From NCBI GenBank assembly GCA_051414805.1, contig CP166702.1, forward strand, positions 1,922,001-1,986,000: a stretch of 64,000 nt of DNA. Direction: 5' to 3'. The notes beneath the pieces were generated by a model. The model had not been told where the DNA came from. It was given only the letters and a program-made list of their open reading frames with translations, and searched no databases. The translations under genes were made by a program, and so were the position numbers. This stretch comes from Xenophilus sp003671765 (GTDB lineage: Bacteria > Pseudomonadota > Gammaproteobacteria > Burkholderiales > Burkholderiaceae_C). Below, in pieces: positions 40,220 to 49,558 of this stretch (the stretch's first letter is position 1; every line of letters begins with the position of its first letter).

Positions 40220-40765
40220 ATGCCCCAGGACACCCCCTCTGCCGATCGTTCGGTCGGCCAGACCTTCTACCGTCCCGACAACTACTCGGCCGACGAAAGC
40301 ATCGGGCTGATGATGCGGCGCATCATCACCGCCGTGGGGCAGGCCGTGGAGGCCGAGCTGGTGGAGCCGGGCGGCCCCACCTACCCGCAGTGGATTCCGC
40401 TGCACAAGCTGCACATGCACACCGGCCCGTCGACCACGGTCGCCGAGCTGGCCCGCGTGTGCGAACTCGACACCGGCGCCATGACGCGCCTGCTCGATCG
40501 GCTGGAGGCCAAGGGCCTGGTGCGCCGCGTGCGCTCCGTGGCCGACCGCCGCGTGGTGCACATCGAACTCACCGACGAGGGCGCCGAGCACGCCAAGCGC
40601 GTGCCCCATGTGCTGTGCCGGGTCCAGAACGAATTCCTCGCCGGCTTCGACGAAGCCGAATGGAAACAGCTGAAGGCGTACCTGCGCCGCATCCTCAACA
40701 ACTCCGTCGACGCCTCGGCCCGGGCCGCGGCGCGCAAAGAAAAAGATGACAGCGCTTCTTCCTGA
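40220..40765 (+). CDS. MarR-family transcriptional regulator of efflux operon
   Basis: The 181-residue regulator has a MarR winged helix-turn-helix (about residues 65-135). The recognition region is TVAELARVCELDTGAMTRLLDRLEAKGLV and the wing is RVRSVADRRVVHIELTDEG. I placed the start at ATG 40220 because a near-consensus promoter occupies 40184-40212, so earlier in-frame ATG/TTG codons would lie upstream of the transcript. It overlaps the efflux outer-membrane gene by 20 nt. It most likely represses the operon until an aromatic or hydrophobic compound binds, as in EmrR. Confidence 0.9.
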   Translation: MPQDTPSADRSVGQTFYRPDNYSADESIGLMMRRIITAVGQAVEAELVEPGGPTYPQWIPLHKLHMHTGPSTTVAELARVCELDTGAMTRLLDRLEAKGLVRRVRSVADRRVVHIELTDEGAEHAKRVPHVLCRVQNEFLAGFDEAEWKQLKAYLRRILNNSVDASARAAARKEKDDSASS

Positions 40766-42236
40766 TCTTCCCGTGGCACGGCGTGGTGCCGTGGTGCTCG
40801 CCGCGGCCGCGCTGGCTGCGGCACTCGCGGGCTGCGCCGACATGGCCGGCATCGACTCGCAGGCGCAGATGCGCGACGCGGCCGCCGTCGGCCTGCCTGC
40901 AGCCGATGCCACCGCCAGCACGGCGCCGGCTGTCGACAGCCAATGGTGGCGCGGCTTCGGCGACGCCCAGCTCGATGGCCTGATCGACACCGCCCTGCAG
41001 GGCAACCCCAACCTCGCCGTCGCATCGGCCCGCCTGGCCAAGGCCGAGGCGACCATCCGCGCCGCGCGCTCGGCCGACATGCCGCAGATCAAGGGCGACC
41101 TGAACCTCAACCGCTCGCTGTATTCCGAGAACTACATCTACCCCGACCCCCTGGGCGGATCGATCCAGAACAGCGGGCTGCTGCAGATCGGCGGGAGCTG
41201 GGAACTCGATTTCTTCGGCAAGAACCGCGCCGCCATCGAAGCGGCAGTGGGCAACGCCCGGGCCGCGCAGGCCGACGCCGAAGCCGCGCGCGTGCTGCTC
41301 GCCAGCAACGTGGCGCGCGGCTACGTGCAGTGGGCGCGGCTGGAGGCGCAGCTCGCCGTGGCCAAGCGCACGCTGGCCCAGCGCGACGAGACGCTGCGCC
41401 TCGTGCGCGACCGCGTCTCGGCCGGCCTCGACACCCGGCTGGAGTTGCGCCAGAGCGAGGGCGGCCTGCCCGAAGCGCGCCAGCAGATCGAGGCGCTGAA
41501 CGAGCAGATCGGCATCGCCAGGCATGCGCTCGACGCGCTGGTGGCCAAGCCGAATGCGACCGAAACGCTCACCCCGCCTGCGCTGTCGGCAATGAAAAAC
41601 ATAGCGGTGCAGCCCGTGCTGCCGGCCGACCTGCTGGGTCGCCGCGCCGACATCGCGGCCGCCCGCTGGCGCGCCGAGGCGGCGACCAGCGACGTCGACT
41701 ACGCCCGCAAGCAGTTCTATCCCAACGTCAATCTCACCGCCTTCGTCGGCGTGCAGTCGCTGGGCTTCGGCAACCTGCTGAAATCCGGCAGCGAGCAGTG
41801 GGGCGTGGGGCCGGCCATCACGCTGCCGATCTTCGAGGGTGGCCGCCTGCGCGCCAACCTGCGCGGCAAGGCGGCCGACCGCGATGCGGCCGTGGAAAGC
41901 TACAACGCCGCCGTGATCGACGCCGTGCGCGACGTGGCCGACCAGGTCACCAGCATCCAGTCCGTGGCACGCCAGCAGGCCCAGCAGCGCGAAGCGCAGG
42001 CCGCCGCCGAAGGCGCCTACGACATCGCGGTGCAGCGCTATGGCGCGGGACTGGGCAATTACCTCAACGTCCTCACCGCCGAAACCACCGTGCTGGCCCA
42101 GCGCCGGCAGGCCGTCGACCTCGCGGCGCGTGCACTCGACACGCAGGTGGCCCTGGCGCGCGCCCTCGGCGGCGGCTGGCGACCGGCCGACGCGCAGACC
42201 ACCGCGTCGGTGCCCGCCGCATCGGCGACCCGTTGA
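40746..42236 (+). CDS. Outer-membrane efflux lipoprotein, NodT family
   Basis: The 496-residue TolC-like channel protein has a lipoprotein signal with lipobox LAGC near residue 29, so it is acylated and placed in the outer membrane. Two OEP repeats follow; SWELDFFGKNRAAIEAA near 156 and YPNVNLTAFVGVQSLGFGNLL near 322 are typical. It forms the exit duct for the EmrAB pump encoded next. The start overlaps marR in another frame, so expression is probably coupled. Confidence 0.93.
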   Translation: MTALLPDLPVARRGAVVLAAAALAAALAGCADMAGIDSQAQMRDAAAVGLPAADATASTAPAVDSQWWRGFGDAQLDGLIDTALQGNPNLAVASARLAKAEATIRAARSADMPQIKGDLNLNRSLYSENYIYPDPLGGSIQNSGLLQIGGSWELDFFGKNRAAIEAAVGNARAAQADAEAARVLLASNVARGYVQWARLEAQLAVAKRTLAQRDETLRLVRDRVSAGLDTRLELRQSEGGLPEARQQIEALNEQIGIARHALDALVAKPNATETLTPPALSAMKNIAVQPVLPADLLGRRADIAAARWRAEAATSDVDYARKQFYPNVNLTAFVGVQSLGFGNLLKSGSEQWGVGPAITLPIFEGGRLRANLRGKAADRDAAVESYNAAVIDAVRDVADQVTSIQSVARQQAQQREAQAAAEGAYDIAVQRYGAGLGNYLNVLTAETTVLAQRRQAVDLAARALDTQVALARALGGGWRPADAQTTASVPAASATR

Positions 42237-42285
42237 GTCCGCACGCCGCCGACTCCATCGTCTCTTCAAGAATCCTTCCAACACC

Positions 42286-43611
42286 ATGAGCGAGAACACC
42301 ACCCCCAACGCCCCGGCAACCGCAGCGCCGGCCGAAGCACCCGCCGGCAACGGCAAGCGCCGCCGCGCGCTCACGGCCCTGGCGGCCGTCGTCATCGTCG
42401 TCGGCGGTGGCTGGGGCCTGTACGAATGGCTGGTCGCCAGCCACTACGAGGACACCGACAACGCCTACGTCCAGGGCAACGTGATCCAGATCACGCCGCA
42501 GATCGGCGGCACCGTGATGGCCATCGGCGCCGACGACACCGACTTCGTCAAGGCCGGCCAGCCGCTGGTGCAGCTCGACCCCGCCGACGCGAAGGTCGCG
42601 CTCGAGCAGGCCGAGGCCGCCCTGGGCCAGGCCGTGCGCCAGGTGCGCACGCTGTATGCCAACAACGGCTCGCTGGCCGCGCAGGTGGCGCTGCGCCAGG
42701 CCGACGTGGTGAAGGCGCAGAGCGACATTGCTCGCGCGCAGGACGACCTCAAGCGCCGCCAGGCGCTGTCGGGCAACGGCGCCGTGTCGAAGGAAGAGCT
42801 CAACCATTCCGAGACCACGCTGGCCAACGCGAAGAGCGCCCTGGCAGCGGCCCAGGCGGGCGTCGCGGCGGCGCGCGAGAACCTCGCCAGCAACCGTTCG
42901 CTCACCGACGGCACCAACGTCGAGGACCACCCCAGCGTGCAGGCGGCGGCCGCCAAGGTGCGCGAGGCCTACCTCGCCACGCAGCGCGTCGCCATGCCGG
43001 CGCCGGTCGACGGCTACGTCGCCAAGCGCACCGTGCAACTGGGCCAGCGCGTGAGCCCCGGCACGCCCATGATGTCCATCGTGCCTTTGAACCAGCTGTG
43101 GGTCGACGCCAACTTCAAGGAACCGCAGCTGCGCAACATCCGCATCGGCCAGGGCGTGAAGCTCACCGCCGACCTCTACGGCAAGAAGGTCGAGTACGAC
43201 GGCAAGGTGGCCGGCCTGGGTGTGGGCACGGGCGCGGCCTTCGCGCTGCTGCCGGCGCAGAACGCCACCGGCAACTGGATCAAGGTGGTGCAGCGCGTGC
43301 CCGTGCGCATCGCGCTGGAGCCCTCGCAGCTCAAGGCCAACCCGCTGCGCGTGGGCCTGTCGATGGACGTCGAGATCGACGTGCGCAACAAGGACGGCCA
43401 GATGCTGGCCGAGGCGCCGCGCACCACGGCGCTGGCGCAGACCGAGGTCTACAGCGCGCTCGACAAGGGCGCCGAAGCCGAGGTGCGCCGCATCATCGCC
43501 GCGAACCTCGGCCGCGAGCCGGCGGCAGCGCCTGCCGCGCACCGCCCCGGTTCGGCCGCGCCGACGGCCGGCGACGCCGCGCACGTGGCGCTACAGAACA
43601 AGCCGATCTGA
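42286..43611 (+). CDS. emrA: Membrane fusion protein of multidrug efflux pump (EmrA-like)
   Basis: The 441-residue periplasmic adaptor (HlyD family) has one N-terminal membrane helix (about 28-47), then the barrel-sandwich strand YEDTDNAYVQGNVIQITPQIGGTV. A long alpha-helical hairpin spans about 100-220, the second lipoyl half is VAMPAPVDGYVAKRTVQLGQRV, and a beta-barrel contains LWVDANFKEPQLRNIRIGQ. It links EmrB to the NodT channel. The C-terminal 40 residues are a low-complexity alanine/proline tail. The start has no strong Shine-Dalgarno; family comparison fixes it. Confidence 0.93.
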   Translation: MSENTTPNAPATAAPAEAPAGNGKRRRALTALAAVVIVVGGGWGLYEWLVASHYEDTDNAYVQGNVIQITPQIGGTVMAIGADDTDFVKAGQPLVQLDPADAKVALEQAEAALGQAVRQVRTLYANNGSLAAQVALRQADVVKAQSDIARAQDDLKRRQALSGNGAVSKEELNHSETTLANAKSALAAAQAGVAAARENLASNRSLTDGTNVEDHPSVQAAAAKVREAYLATQRVAMPAPVDGYVAKRTVQLGQRVSPGTPMMSIVPLNQLWVDANFKEPQLRNIRIGQGVKLTADLYGKKVEYDGKVAGLGVGTGAAFALLPAQNATGNWIKVVQRVPVRIALEPSQLKANPLRVGLSMDVEIDVRNKDGQMLAEAPRTTALAQTEVYSALDKGAEAEVRRIIAANLGREPAAAPAAHRPGSAAPTAGDAAHVALQNKPI

Positions 43612-43635
43612 TCCCGTCACGCGCCATCGATTCCT

Positions 43636-45198
43636 ATGTCGACCCCTCAAGCCGCCTACGTGCCGCCACCGCCCCTCGAAGGGGCGGCGCGCGTCTGGGG
43701 CACCATCGCGCTGTCGGCCGCGACCTTCATGAACGTGCTCGACTCGTCGATCGCGAACGTGTCGCTGCCGGCCATCTCGGGTGACCTGGGCGTGAGCCCG
43801 ACGCAGGGCACCTGGGTCATCACCAGCTTCGGCGTCGCCAACGCCATCGCCGTGCCGCTCACCGGCTTCATGACGCAGCGCTTCGGGCAGGTGCGCCTGT
43901 TCATGGCCAGCGTCATCCTGTTCATCATCAGTTCGTGGCTGTGCGGCCTGGCGCCCAACATGACGACGCTGATCGCCTTTCGCGCGCTGCAGGGCTTCGT
44001 CGCCGGTCCGATGATCCCGCTGTCGCAGACGCTGCTGCTGTCCAGCTATCCGCGTGCCAAGGCGGGGCTGGCCATGGCGATGTGGTCGATGACCACCCTG
44101 GTGGCGCCGGTGATGGGGCCGCTGCTAGGCGGCTGGATCACCGACAACATCTCCTGGCCCTGGATCTTCTACATCAACATCCCGGTGGGCCTGATGGCCG
44201 CCGGCATCACCTGGGCCATCTACAAGGACCGCGAGAGCGTCACCCGCAAGGTGCCCATCGACGCGATCGGCCTGGCGCTGCTGGTGCTGTGGGTCGGCGC
44301 GCTGCAGCTGATGCTCGACAAGGGCAAGGAGCTCGACTGGTTCCACTCGGTGCAGATCGTGGTTCTGGCCGTGCTGGCGGTGGTCGGCTTCGCCTTCTTC
44401 CTCGTCTGGGAGCTGACCGAGAAGCACCCGGTGGTCGACCTGTCGCTCTTCAAGCGGCGCAACTTCTGGTCGGGCGCGCTGGCCACCGCGGTGGGCTATG
44501 GCCTCTTCTTCGGCAACGTGGTGATCCTGCCGCTGTGGCTGCAGCAGTACATGGGCTACACCGCCACGCAGGCCGGCATGGTGCTGGCGCCGGTGGGGCT
44601 GCTGGCGATCGTGCTGTCGCCCATCGTGGGCCTGACGGTGGGCAAGGTCGATCCACGGCGCTATGCCACGGTCTCCTTCCTGGTGTTCGCGCTCATCCTG
44701 TGGATGCGCTCGCGATTCAACACGCAGGCGGACTTCGCCACCATCATGATCCCGACCCTGATCCAGGGCATCGCGATGGCCTTCTTCTTCATCCCGCTGG
44801 TCACGATCACGCTGTCGGGCCTGACGCCGGACCGCATCCCGGCGGCCTCGGGCCTATCGAACTTCGCGCGCATCACGGCCGGCGCGATGGGCACGTCGAT
44901 CGCCACCACGCTGTGGGAGAACCGCGCCACGCTGCACCACGCGCAGCTCGCAGAGGCCGTCAACCAGGGCAGCACGGCGGCCACCGGCGCCATCAGCGCG
45001 CTCGGCAGCGCCGGGTTCAGTACGGAGCAGGTGCTGTCGCAGATCAACCGGCTGGTGGACCAGCAGGCCTTCATGCTCGCGACCTCCGACCTGTTCTATG
45101 GTTCGGCGGTGCTTTTCCTGCTGCTGATCCCGGTGATCTGGCTGTCGAAGCCGGCGCGCGGGGGCGGCTCGTCGGACGCTGCCGCCGGCGCGCACTGA
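43636..45198 (+). CDS. emrB: MFS multidrug transporter, DHA2 family (EmrB-like)
   Basis: The 520-residue proton-drug antiporter has 14 predicted membrane segments. Motif D-like FMNVLDSSIANVSLPAISGDLG (near 32-53, two parts LDSSIANVSLP) contains the membrane aspartate. TGFMTQRFGQVRLF is motif A-like, and LVAPVMGPLLGGWITDNISW is antiporter motif C. It is the last gene of the operon and is followed by an intrinsic terminator at 45225-45249. Confidence 0.94.
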   Translation: MSTPQAAYVPPPPLEGAARVWGTIALSAATFMNVLDSSIANVSLPAISGDLGVSPTQGTWVITSFGVANAIAVPLTGFMTQRFGQVRLFMASVILFIISSWLCGLAPNMTTLIAFRALQGFVAGPMIPLSQTLLLSSYPRAKAGLAMAMWSMTTLVAPVMGPLLGGWITDNISWPWIFYINIPVGLMAAGITWAIYKDRESVTRKVPIDAIGLALLVLWVGALQLMLDKGKELDWFHSVQIVVLAVLAVVGFAFFLVWELTEKHPVVDLSLFKRRNFWSGALATAVGYGLFFGNVVILPLWLQQYMGYTATQAGMVLAPVGLLAIVLSPIVGLTVGKVDPRRYATVSFLVFALILWMRSRFNTQADFATIMIPTLIQGIAMAFFFIPLVTITLSGLTPDRIPAASGLSNFARITAGAMGTSIATTLWENRATLHHAQLAEAVNQGSTAATGAISALGSAGFSTEQVLSQINRLVDQQAFMLATSDLFYGSAVLFLLLIPVIWLSKPARGGGSSDAAAGAH

Positions 45199-45224
45199 AG
45201 TCAGCCGCCACTCATCCAGCAGAA

Positions 45225-45249
45225 GGGGACCCTCGGGTCCCCTTTTTCT
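45225..45249 (+). terminator. Intrinsic terminator after emrB
   Basis: GGGGACC (45225-45231), loop CTCG, GGTCCCC (45236-45242), then TTTTTCTT. This is a canonical structure. The following 190 bp (45250-45439) before livG hold no gene; a small hairpin GCCAC/GTGGC lies at 45419-45432 just before the livG start, and no confident promoter is seen. Confidence 0.88.
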
Positions 45250-45439
45250 TGGCGCGTCGTGCACGCCGTCACGCCGGCCGCGCATTGCACCGCAGCATCC
45301 GCATTTGCCCCAGTACGCAATTGCGGGGGCGCCGCCAACAATCGTCCCCGCTTCGCCACCCGGCCGGCCCAACGCAACGTACCTCCCATCGCACCTGCAT
45401 GACTGAAATTTCCTTCCAGCCACGAGGTGGCCTCGGGCG

Positions 45440-46210
45440 ATGAGCGACATCATTCTCGAGACGCGCCAGCTCACCAAGGAATTCAAGGGATTCACCGCGG
45501 TCAGCAAGGTCGACCTTCAAGTGGTGCGCGGGTCCATCCATGCGCTGATCGGCCCCAACGGCGCGGGCAAGACCACCTGCTTCAACCTGCTCACGAAGTT
45601 CCTGGAACCCACTTCGGGCCAGATTCTCTTCAACGGCCACGACATCACCGGCGAGCGCCCGGCGCAGATCGCACGGCGCGGCATCATCCGCTCCTTCCAG
45701 ATCTCGGCCGTCTTCCCGCACCTGACGGTGCTCGAGAACGTGCGCCTGGGCCTGCAGCGCGCCCTCGGGACGAGCTACCACTTCTGGAAGAGCGAGAAGT
45801 CGCTGCTGCCGCTGAACGCCCGCGCGCGTGAACTGCTCGCGCAGGTCGGCCTGGAGGACCTGGCCGACGAGGAGACCGTGAACCTGCCCTACGGCCGCAA
45901 GCGGGCGCTCGAGATCGCCACCACGCTGGCCATGGAACCCGAGCTGATGCTGCTCGACGAGCCGACGCAGGGCATGGGCCACGAGGACGTGCACCGCGTG
46001 GCCGAACTCATCAAGCGCGTGTCGGCCGGGCGCACCATCCTGATGGTCGAACACAACATGAGCGTGGTGTCGACCATCGCCGACACCATCACCGTGCTGC
46101 AGCGCGGCGCCGTGCTGGCCGAAGGGCCCTACAGCGTGGTGTCGAAGAACCCGCAGGTCATGGAGGCCTACATGGGCACGACCGACGGCCAACTGCAAGG
46201 GGCGCATTGA
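45440..46210 (+). CDS. livG: Branched-chain amino acid/amide ABC transporter ATPase LivG
   Basis: The 256-residue ATPase has Walker A GPNGAGKTT near 38-46. The LivG-type signature is LPYGRKRALEIATTLA near 148 (LivG proteins lack LSGGQ), Walker B is LMLLDEPTQGMGHEDVHRV near 168, and the H-loop is VEHNMSVV near 203. Final residues EAYMGTTDG are typical. It pairs with LivF. The order here is livG-livF-livK-livK-livH-livM, with the ATPases first, unlike the E. coli order. The stop originally abutted livF; a spacer element now separates them. Confidence 0.93.
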   Translation: MSDIILETRQLTKEFKGFTAVSKVDLQVVRGSIHALIGPNGAGKTTCFNLLTKFLEPTSGQILFNGHDITGERPAQIARRGIIRSFQISAVFPHLTVLENVRLGLQRALGTSYHFWKSEKSLLPLNARARELLAQVGLEDLADEETVNLPYGRKRALEIATTLAMEPELMLLDEPTQGMGHEDVHRVAELIKRVSAGRTILMVEHNMSVVSTIADTITVLQRGAVLAEGPYSVVSKNPQVMEAYMGTTDGQLQGAH

Positions 46211-46212
46211 TG

Positions 46213-46301
46213 ATGACCCCCACGCTCCCCACTTCGTGTGGTTCGCTGCCCCCCGAGGGGGCGCACGCCTCCCTTGGGGCGGCCCGGCGGGAGGCGCATT
46301 G
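46213..46301. repeat. GC-rich intergenic spacer element, copy B (livG-livF)
   Basis: It reads ATGACCCCC onward, with hairpin CTGCCCCCCGAGGGGGC and CCTTGGGGCGGCCCGGCGG shared with copy A. It is flanked by a 13-bp direct repeat GGCGCATTGATGA (46201-46213 and 46293-46305), which includes the end of livG on one side and the livF start on the other. This looks like target-site duplication from insertion into an overlapping stop/start. Confidence 0.75.
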
Positions 46302-47012
46302 ATGACGACGCCCGCACTAGAAATCAACGGCCTGCAGGCCTGGTACGGCGAATCCCATGTGCTGCACGGCGTCGACATGGTCGTGCAGCCGGGTGAGGTG
46401 GTCACGCTGCTGGGCCGAAACGGCGCCGGGCGCACCACCACGCTGCGCGCGATCATGGGCCTGACCGGCACGCGCAAGGGCAGCATCCGCGTCAACGGGC
46501 ACGAGACCATCGGCCTGCCCACGCACCGCATCGCGCACTTCGGCATCGGCTACTGCCCCGAGGAGCGTGGCATCTTCGCGAGCCTCTCGGCCGAAGAGAA
46601 CCTGATGCTGCCGCCGCCGCTCAAGGGCAGCGACGCGGGCATGTCGGTCGACGAGATCTATGCCATGTTCCCCAACCTGGCGGAGCGCCGCCACAGCCAG
46701 GGCACGCGCCTGTCGGGCGGCGAGCAGCAGATGCTGGCCGTCGCGCGCATCCTGCGCACCGGCGCCCGGCTGCTGCTGCTCGACGAGATTTCCGAAGGCC
46801 TGGCGCCGGTCATCGTGCAGGCCCTGGCCCGCATGATCACCATGCTGCGCACCAAGGGCTACACGGTGGTGATGGTGGAGCAGAACTTCCGCTTCGCCGC
46901 GCCGCTGGCCGACCGCTTCTACGTCATGGAGCACGGCCGCATCGTGGAGAGCTTCGGCGCGCCCGAACTGCAGGCCAAGATGCCGGTGCTCAACGAACTG
47001 CTCGGCGTTTGA
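46302..47012 (+). CDS. livF: Branched-chain amino acid/amide ABC transporter ATPase LivF, Walker A Lys-to-Arg
   Basis: The 236-residue ATPase is clearly LivF: signature LSGGEQQMLAVARIL near 137, Walker B LLLLDEISEGLAP near 159, and Q-for-H switch in MVEQNF, which is normal for LivF. The Walker A loop reads GRNGAGRTTT (38-47): R44 stands where lysine is invariant in most ABC ATPases. The codon is CGC, so it is not a one-base ambiguity from AAG. Hydrolysis at this site may be weakened, leaving LivG as the main motor, or arginine may be tolerated in this subgroup. The start lies at the right edge of spacer copy B. Confidence 0.93.
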   Translation: MTTPALEINGLQAWYGESHVLHGVDMVVQPGEVVTLLGRNGAGRTTTLRAIMGLTGTRKGSIRVNGHETIGLPTHRIAHFGIGYCPEERGIFASLSAEENLMLPPPLKGSDAGMSVDEIYAMFPNLAERRHSQGTRLSGGEQQMLAVARILRTGARLLLLDEISEGLAPVIVQALARMITMLRTKGYTVVMVEQNFRFAAPLADRFYVMEHGRIVESFGAPELQAKMPVLNELLGV

Positions 47013-47044
47013 ATCTTTTCCGTTTATTCCAAGGAGACTCCGTG

Positions 47045-48241
47045 ATGACAACCAAGCATTTCACTGCGATCGCACTGGCCATCGGCGCGCTGGCGATCGC
47101 CACGGGCGCACAGGCACAGGAAAAGGTCAAGATCGGCCTGATCACCGACATGTCCAGCCTGTATTCGGACGTGGAAGGCAAGAACGGCGCCGTCGCGATC
47201 CAGATGGCGATCGACGACTTCGGCGGCAAGGTCCTGGGCCAGCCGATCGAACTGATGTCGGCCGACCACCAGAACAAGGCCGACATCGCGGCGTCGAAGG
47301 CGCGCGAATGGGTCGACACCCAGGGCCTGACGATGATCTTCGGTGGCACCAACTCCGGCACCGCGCTCGCCATGGCCAAGGTGGCCGAGGAGAAGAAGCG
47401 CGTCTACTTCAACAACGGGGCCGGCACCTCGGCACTGACCAACGAGGCCTGCACGCCCTACACCGTGCACTACGCCTACGACACCGTGGCCCTGGCCAAG
47501 GGCACCGGCGGTGCGGTGGTCGACCGCGGCGGCAAGAGCTGGTTCTTCCTGACGGCCGACTACGCCTTCGGCCAGGCGCTCGAGGCCGACACCACCGCCG
47601 TGATCAAGGCCAAGGGCGGCACGATCGCGGGCAGCGTCAAGCACCCGCTCAACGCGTCGGACTTCTCGTCCTTCCTGCTGCAGGCGCAGAACTCCAAGGC
47701 GCAGATCCTGGGCCTGGCCAACGCGGGCGGCGACACCATCAACGCCATCAAGGCCGCCAAGGAATTCGGCATCGACAAGACGATGAAGACCGCCGGCCTG
47801 CTGGTCTTCCTGTCGGACATCCACAGCCTGGGCCTGAAGAACACCGCCGGCCTGCTGCACACCACCAGCTGGTACTGGGACCTGAACGACAACACGCGCA
47901 AGTTCGCCAACCGCTTCTTCGAGAAGACCAAGCGCATGCCGACCGACGTGCAGGCCGCCGACTACTCGGCCACCACGACCTACCTCAAGGCCGTTCAGGC
48001 CGCCAAGACCACCGATGCCGACAAGGTCATGGCGCAACTCAAGAGCATGAAGATCGACGACTTCTACGGCAAGGGCACCATCCGCGCCGACGGCAGCTTC
48101 ATCCACGACATGTACCTGGTCGAGGCCAAGGACCCCAAGGAATCGAAGAAGCCCTGGGACTACCTCAAGGTGCTGAAGACGATGCCCGGCGAGGAGGTCT
48201 TCACCGCGAAGGCCGACACCAAGTGCAAGCTCTGGAAGTGA
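47045..48241 (+). CDS. ABC transporter substrate-binding protein, LivK family, copy 1
   Basis: The 398-residue periplasmic binding protein has a Sec signal peptide (about 1-25, cut near AQA-QE). The mature part starts VKIGLITDMSSLYSDVEGKNG, then TDYAFG-like FFLTADYAFGQALE. It belongs to the type I binding-protein fold; ligand may be an amino acid, amide or urea-like compound. ATG 47045 follows AAGGAG. It is a tandem paralogue of the next gene, with a 140-bp stretch that is almost identical at DNA level. Confidence 0.92.
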   Translation: MTTKHFTAIALAIGALAIATGAQAQEKVKIGLITDMSSLYSDVEGKNGAVAIQMAIDDFGGKVLGQPIELMSADHQNKADIAASKAREWVDTQGLTMIFGGTNSGTALAMAKVAEEKKRVYFNNGAGTSALTNEACTPYTVHYAYDTVALAKGTGGAVVDRGGKSWFFLTADYAFGQALEADTTAVIKAKGGTIAGSVKHPLNASDFSSFLLQAQNSKAQILGLANAGGDTINAIKAAKEFGIDKTMKTAGLLVFLSDIHSLGLKNTAGLLHTTSWYWDLNDNTRKFANRFFEKTKRMPTDVQAADYSATTTYLKAVQAAKTTDADKVMAQLKSMKIDDFYGKGTIRADGSFIHDMYLVEAKDPKESKKPWDYLKVLKTMPGEEVFTAKADTKCKLWK

Positions 48242-48289
48242 CGCGATCCGCGTCGCCTCGTTGCCCCTAACCCTGCGCCAAGGTCGTCC

Positions 48290-49492
48290 ATGAACAAGTC
48301 CCTCCTCGCCCTGTCCGCGCTGCCGCTGGCCCTCGCGCTGGCGTCCGCTCCCGCCCACGCGCAAACGCCCGACAAGGTGCGGATCGGCTTCGTCACCGAC
48401 ATGTCGAGCCTGTACTCCGACGTGGACGGCAAGGGCGGCCTCACGGCCATCCAGATGGCCATCGACGACTTCGGCGGCAAGGTCAACGGCCTGCCGATCG
48501 AACTGCTCAGCGCCGACCATCAGAACAAGGCCGACATCGCTGCGTCGAAGGCGCGCGAGTGGATGGACACGCAGGGCCTGTCGCTGCTCATCGGCGGCAC
48601 CAATTCCGGCACCGGGCTGGCGATGGCCAAGGTCGCGCAGGAGAAGAAGCGCGTCTTCATCGCCATCGGTGCCGGCACCTCGGCGCTGACCAACGAGCAG
48701 TGCAGCCCCTACACCATCCACTACGCCTACGACACCGTGGCCCTGGCCAAGGGCACGGGCGGCGCGGTGGTGGGGCAGGGCGGCAAGAGCTGGTTCTTCC
48801 TGACGGCCGACTACGCCTTCGGCCAGGCGCTGGAGAACGACACCTCGCGCGTGGTGAAGGAGAAGGGCGGCACGGTGGTGGGCGGCGTCAAGCACCCGCT
48901 CAACGCGTCGGACTTCTCGTCCTTCCTGCTGCAGGCGCAGAACTCCAAGGCGCAGATCCTGGGTCTGGCCAACGCGGGCGGCGACACCATCAACGCCATC
49001 AAGGCCGCCAAGGAATTCGGCATCACCAAGACCATGAAGATGGCGGGCCTGCTGGTCTTCGTCAGCGACGTGCACAGCCTGGGCCTGAAGAACACCGAGG
49101 GCCTGCTGCTCACGACCAGCTGGGACTGGAACCTGGACGACGAATCCCGCAAGTTCGGCAAGCGCTACTTCGAGAAGATGAAGCGCATGCCGACCGACAT
49201 CCAGGCGGCCGACTACTCCGCCACGATGAACTACCTCAAGGCCGTGCAGGCGACCAAGACCACCGATTCGGACAAGGTCATGGCCTACCTCAAGAGCACG
49301 CCGCTGAAGGACTTCTACGCGCAGGGCACCGTCCGCCCCGACGGCCGCTACGTGCACGACATGTACCTGATGCAGGTCAAGAGCCCGGCGGAATCCAAGC
49401 AGCCGTGGGACTACTACAAGGTCGTGTCCAAGCTGCCCGGCGACCAGGTCTACACGACCAAGGCCGAGAGCAAGTGCGCCCTCTGGAAATGA
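48290..49492 (+). CDS. ABC transporter substrate-binding protein, LivK family, copy 2
   Basis: This 400-residue paralogue of copy 1 has its own signal peptide (about 1-24, ASAPAHAQT). Strong similarity runs throughout (VRIGFVTDMSSLYSDVDGKGG; FFLTADYAFGQALEND). Differences cluster near the ligand-facing loop (VFIAIGAGTSALTNEQC versus VYFNNGAGTSALTNEAC in copy 1) and the C-terminal lobe, suggesting a shifted ligand range with shared membrane components. It is 48 bp after copy 1 and precedes livH. Confidence 0.92.
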   Translation: MNKSLLALSALPLALALASAPAHAQTPDKVRIGFVTDMSSLYSDVDGKGGLTAIQMAIDDFGGKVNGLPIELLSADHQNKADIAASKAREWMDTQGLSLLIGGTNSGTGLAMAKVAQEKKRVFIAIGAGTSALTNEQCSPYTIHYAYDTVALAKGTGGAVVGQGGKSWFFLTADYAFGQALENDTSRVVKEKGGTVVGGVKHPLNASDFSSFLLQAQNSKAQILGLANAGGDTINAIKAAKEFGITKTMKMAGLLVFVSDVHSLGLKNTEGLLLTTSWDWNLDDESRKFGKRYFEKMKRMPTDIQAADYSATMNYLKAVQATKTTDSDKVMAYLKSTPLKDFYAQGTVRPDGRYVHDMYLMQVKSPAESKQPWDYYKVVSKLPGDQVYTTKAESKCALWK

Positions 49493-49558
49493 CGATGCCC
49501 CGGCCGGGCTGCGCCACCGAGCGCGCCCCGGCTTCCCGATTCTGATCGCCGCCTCCCC

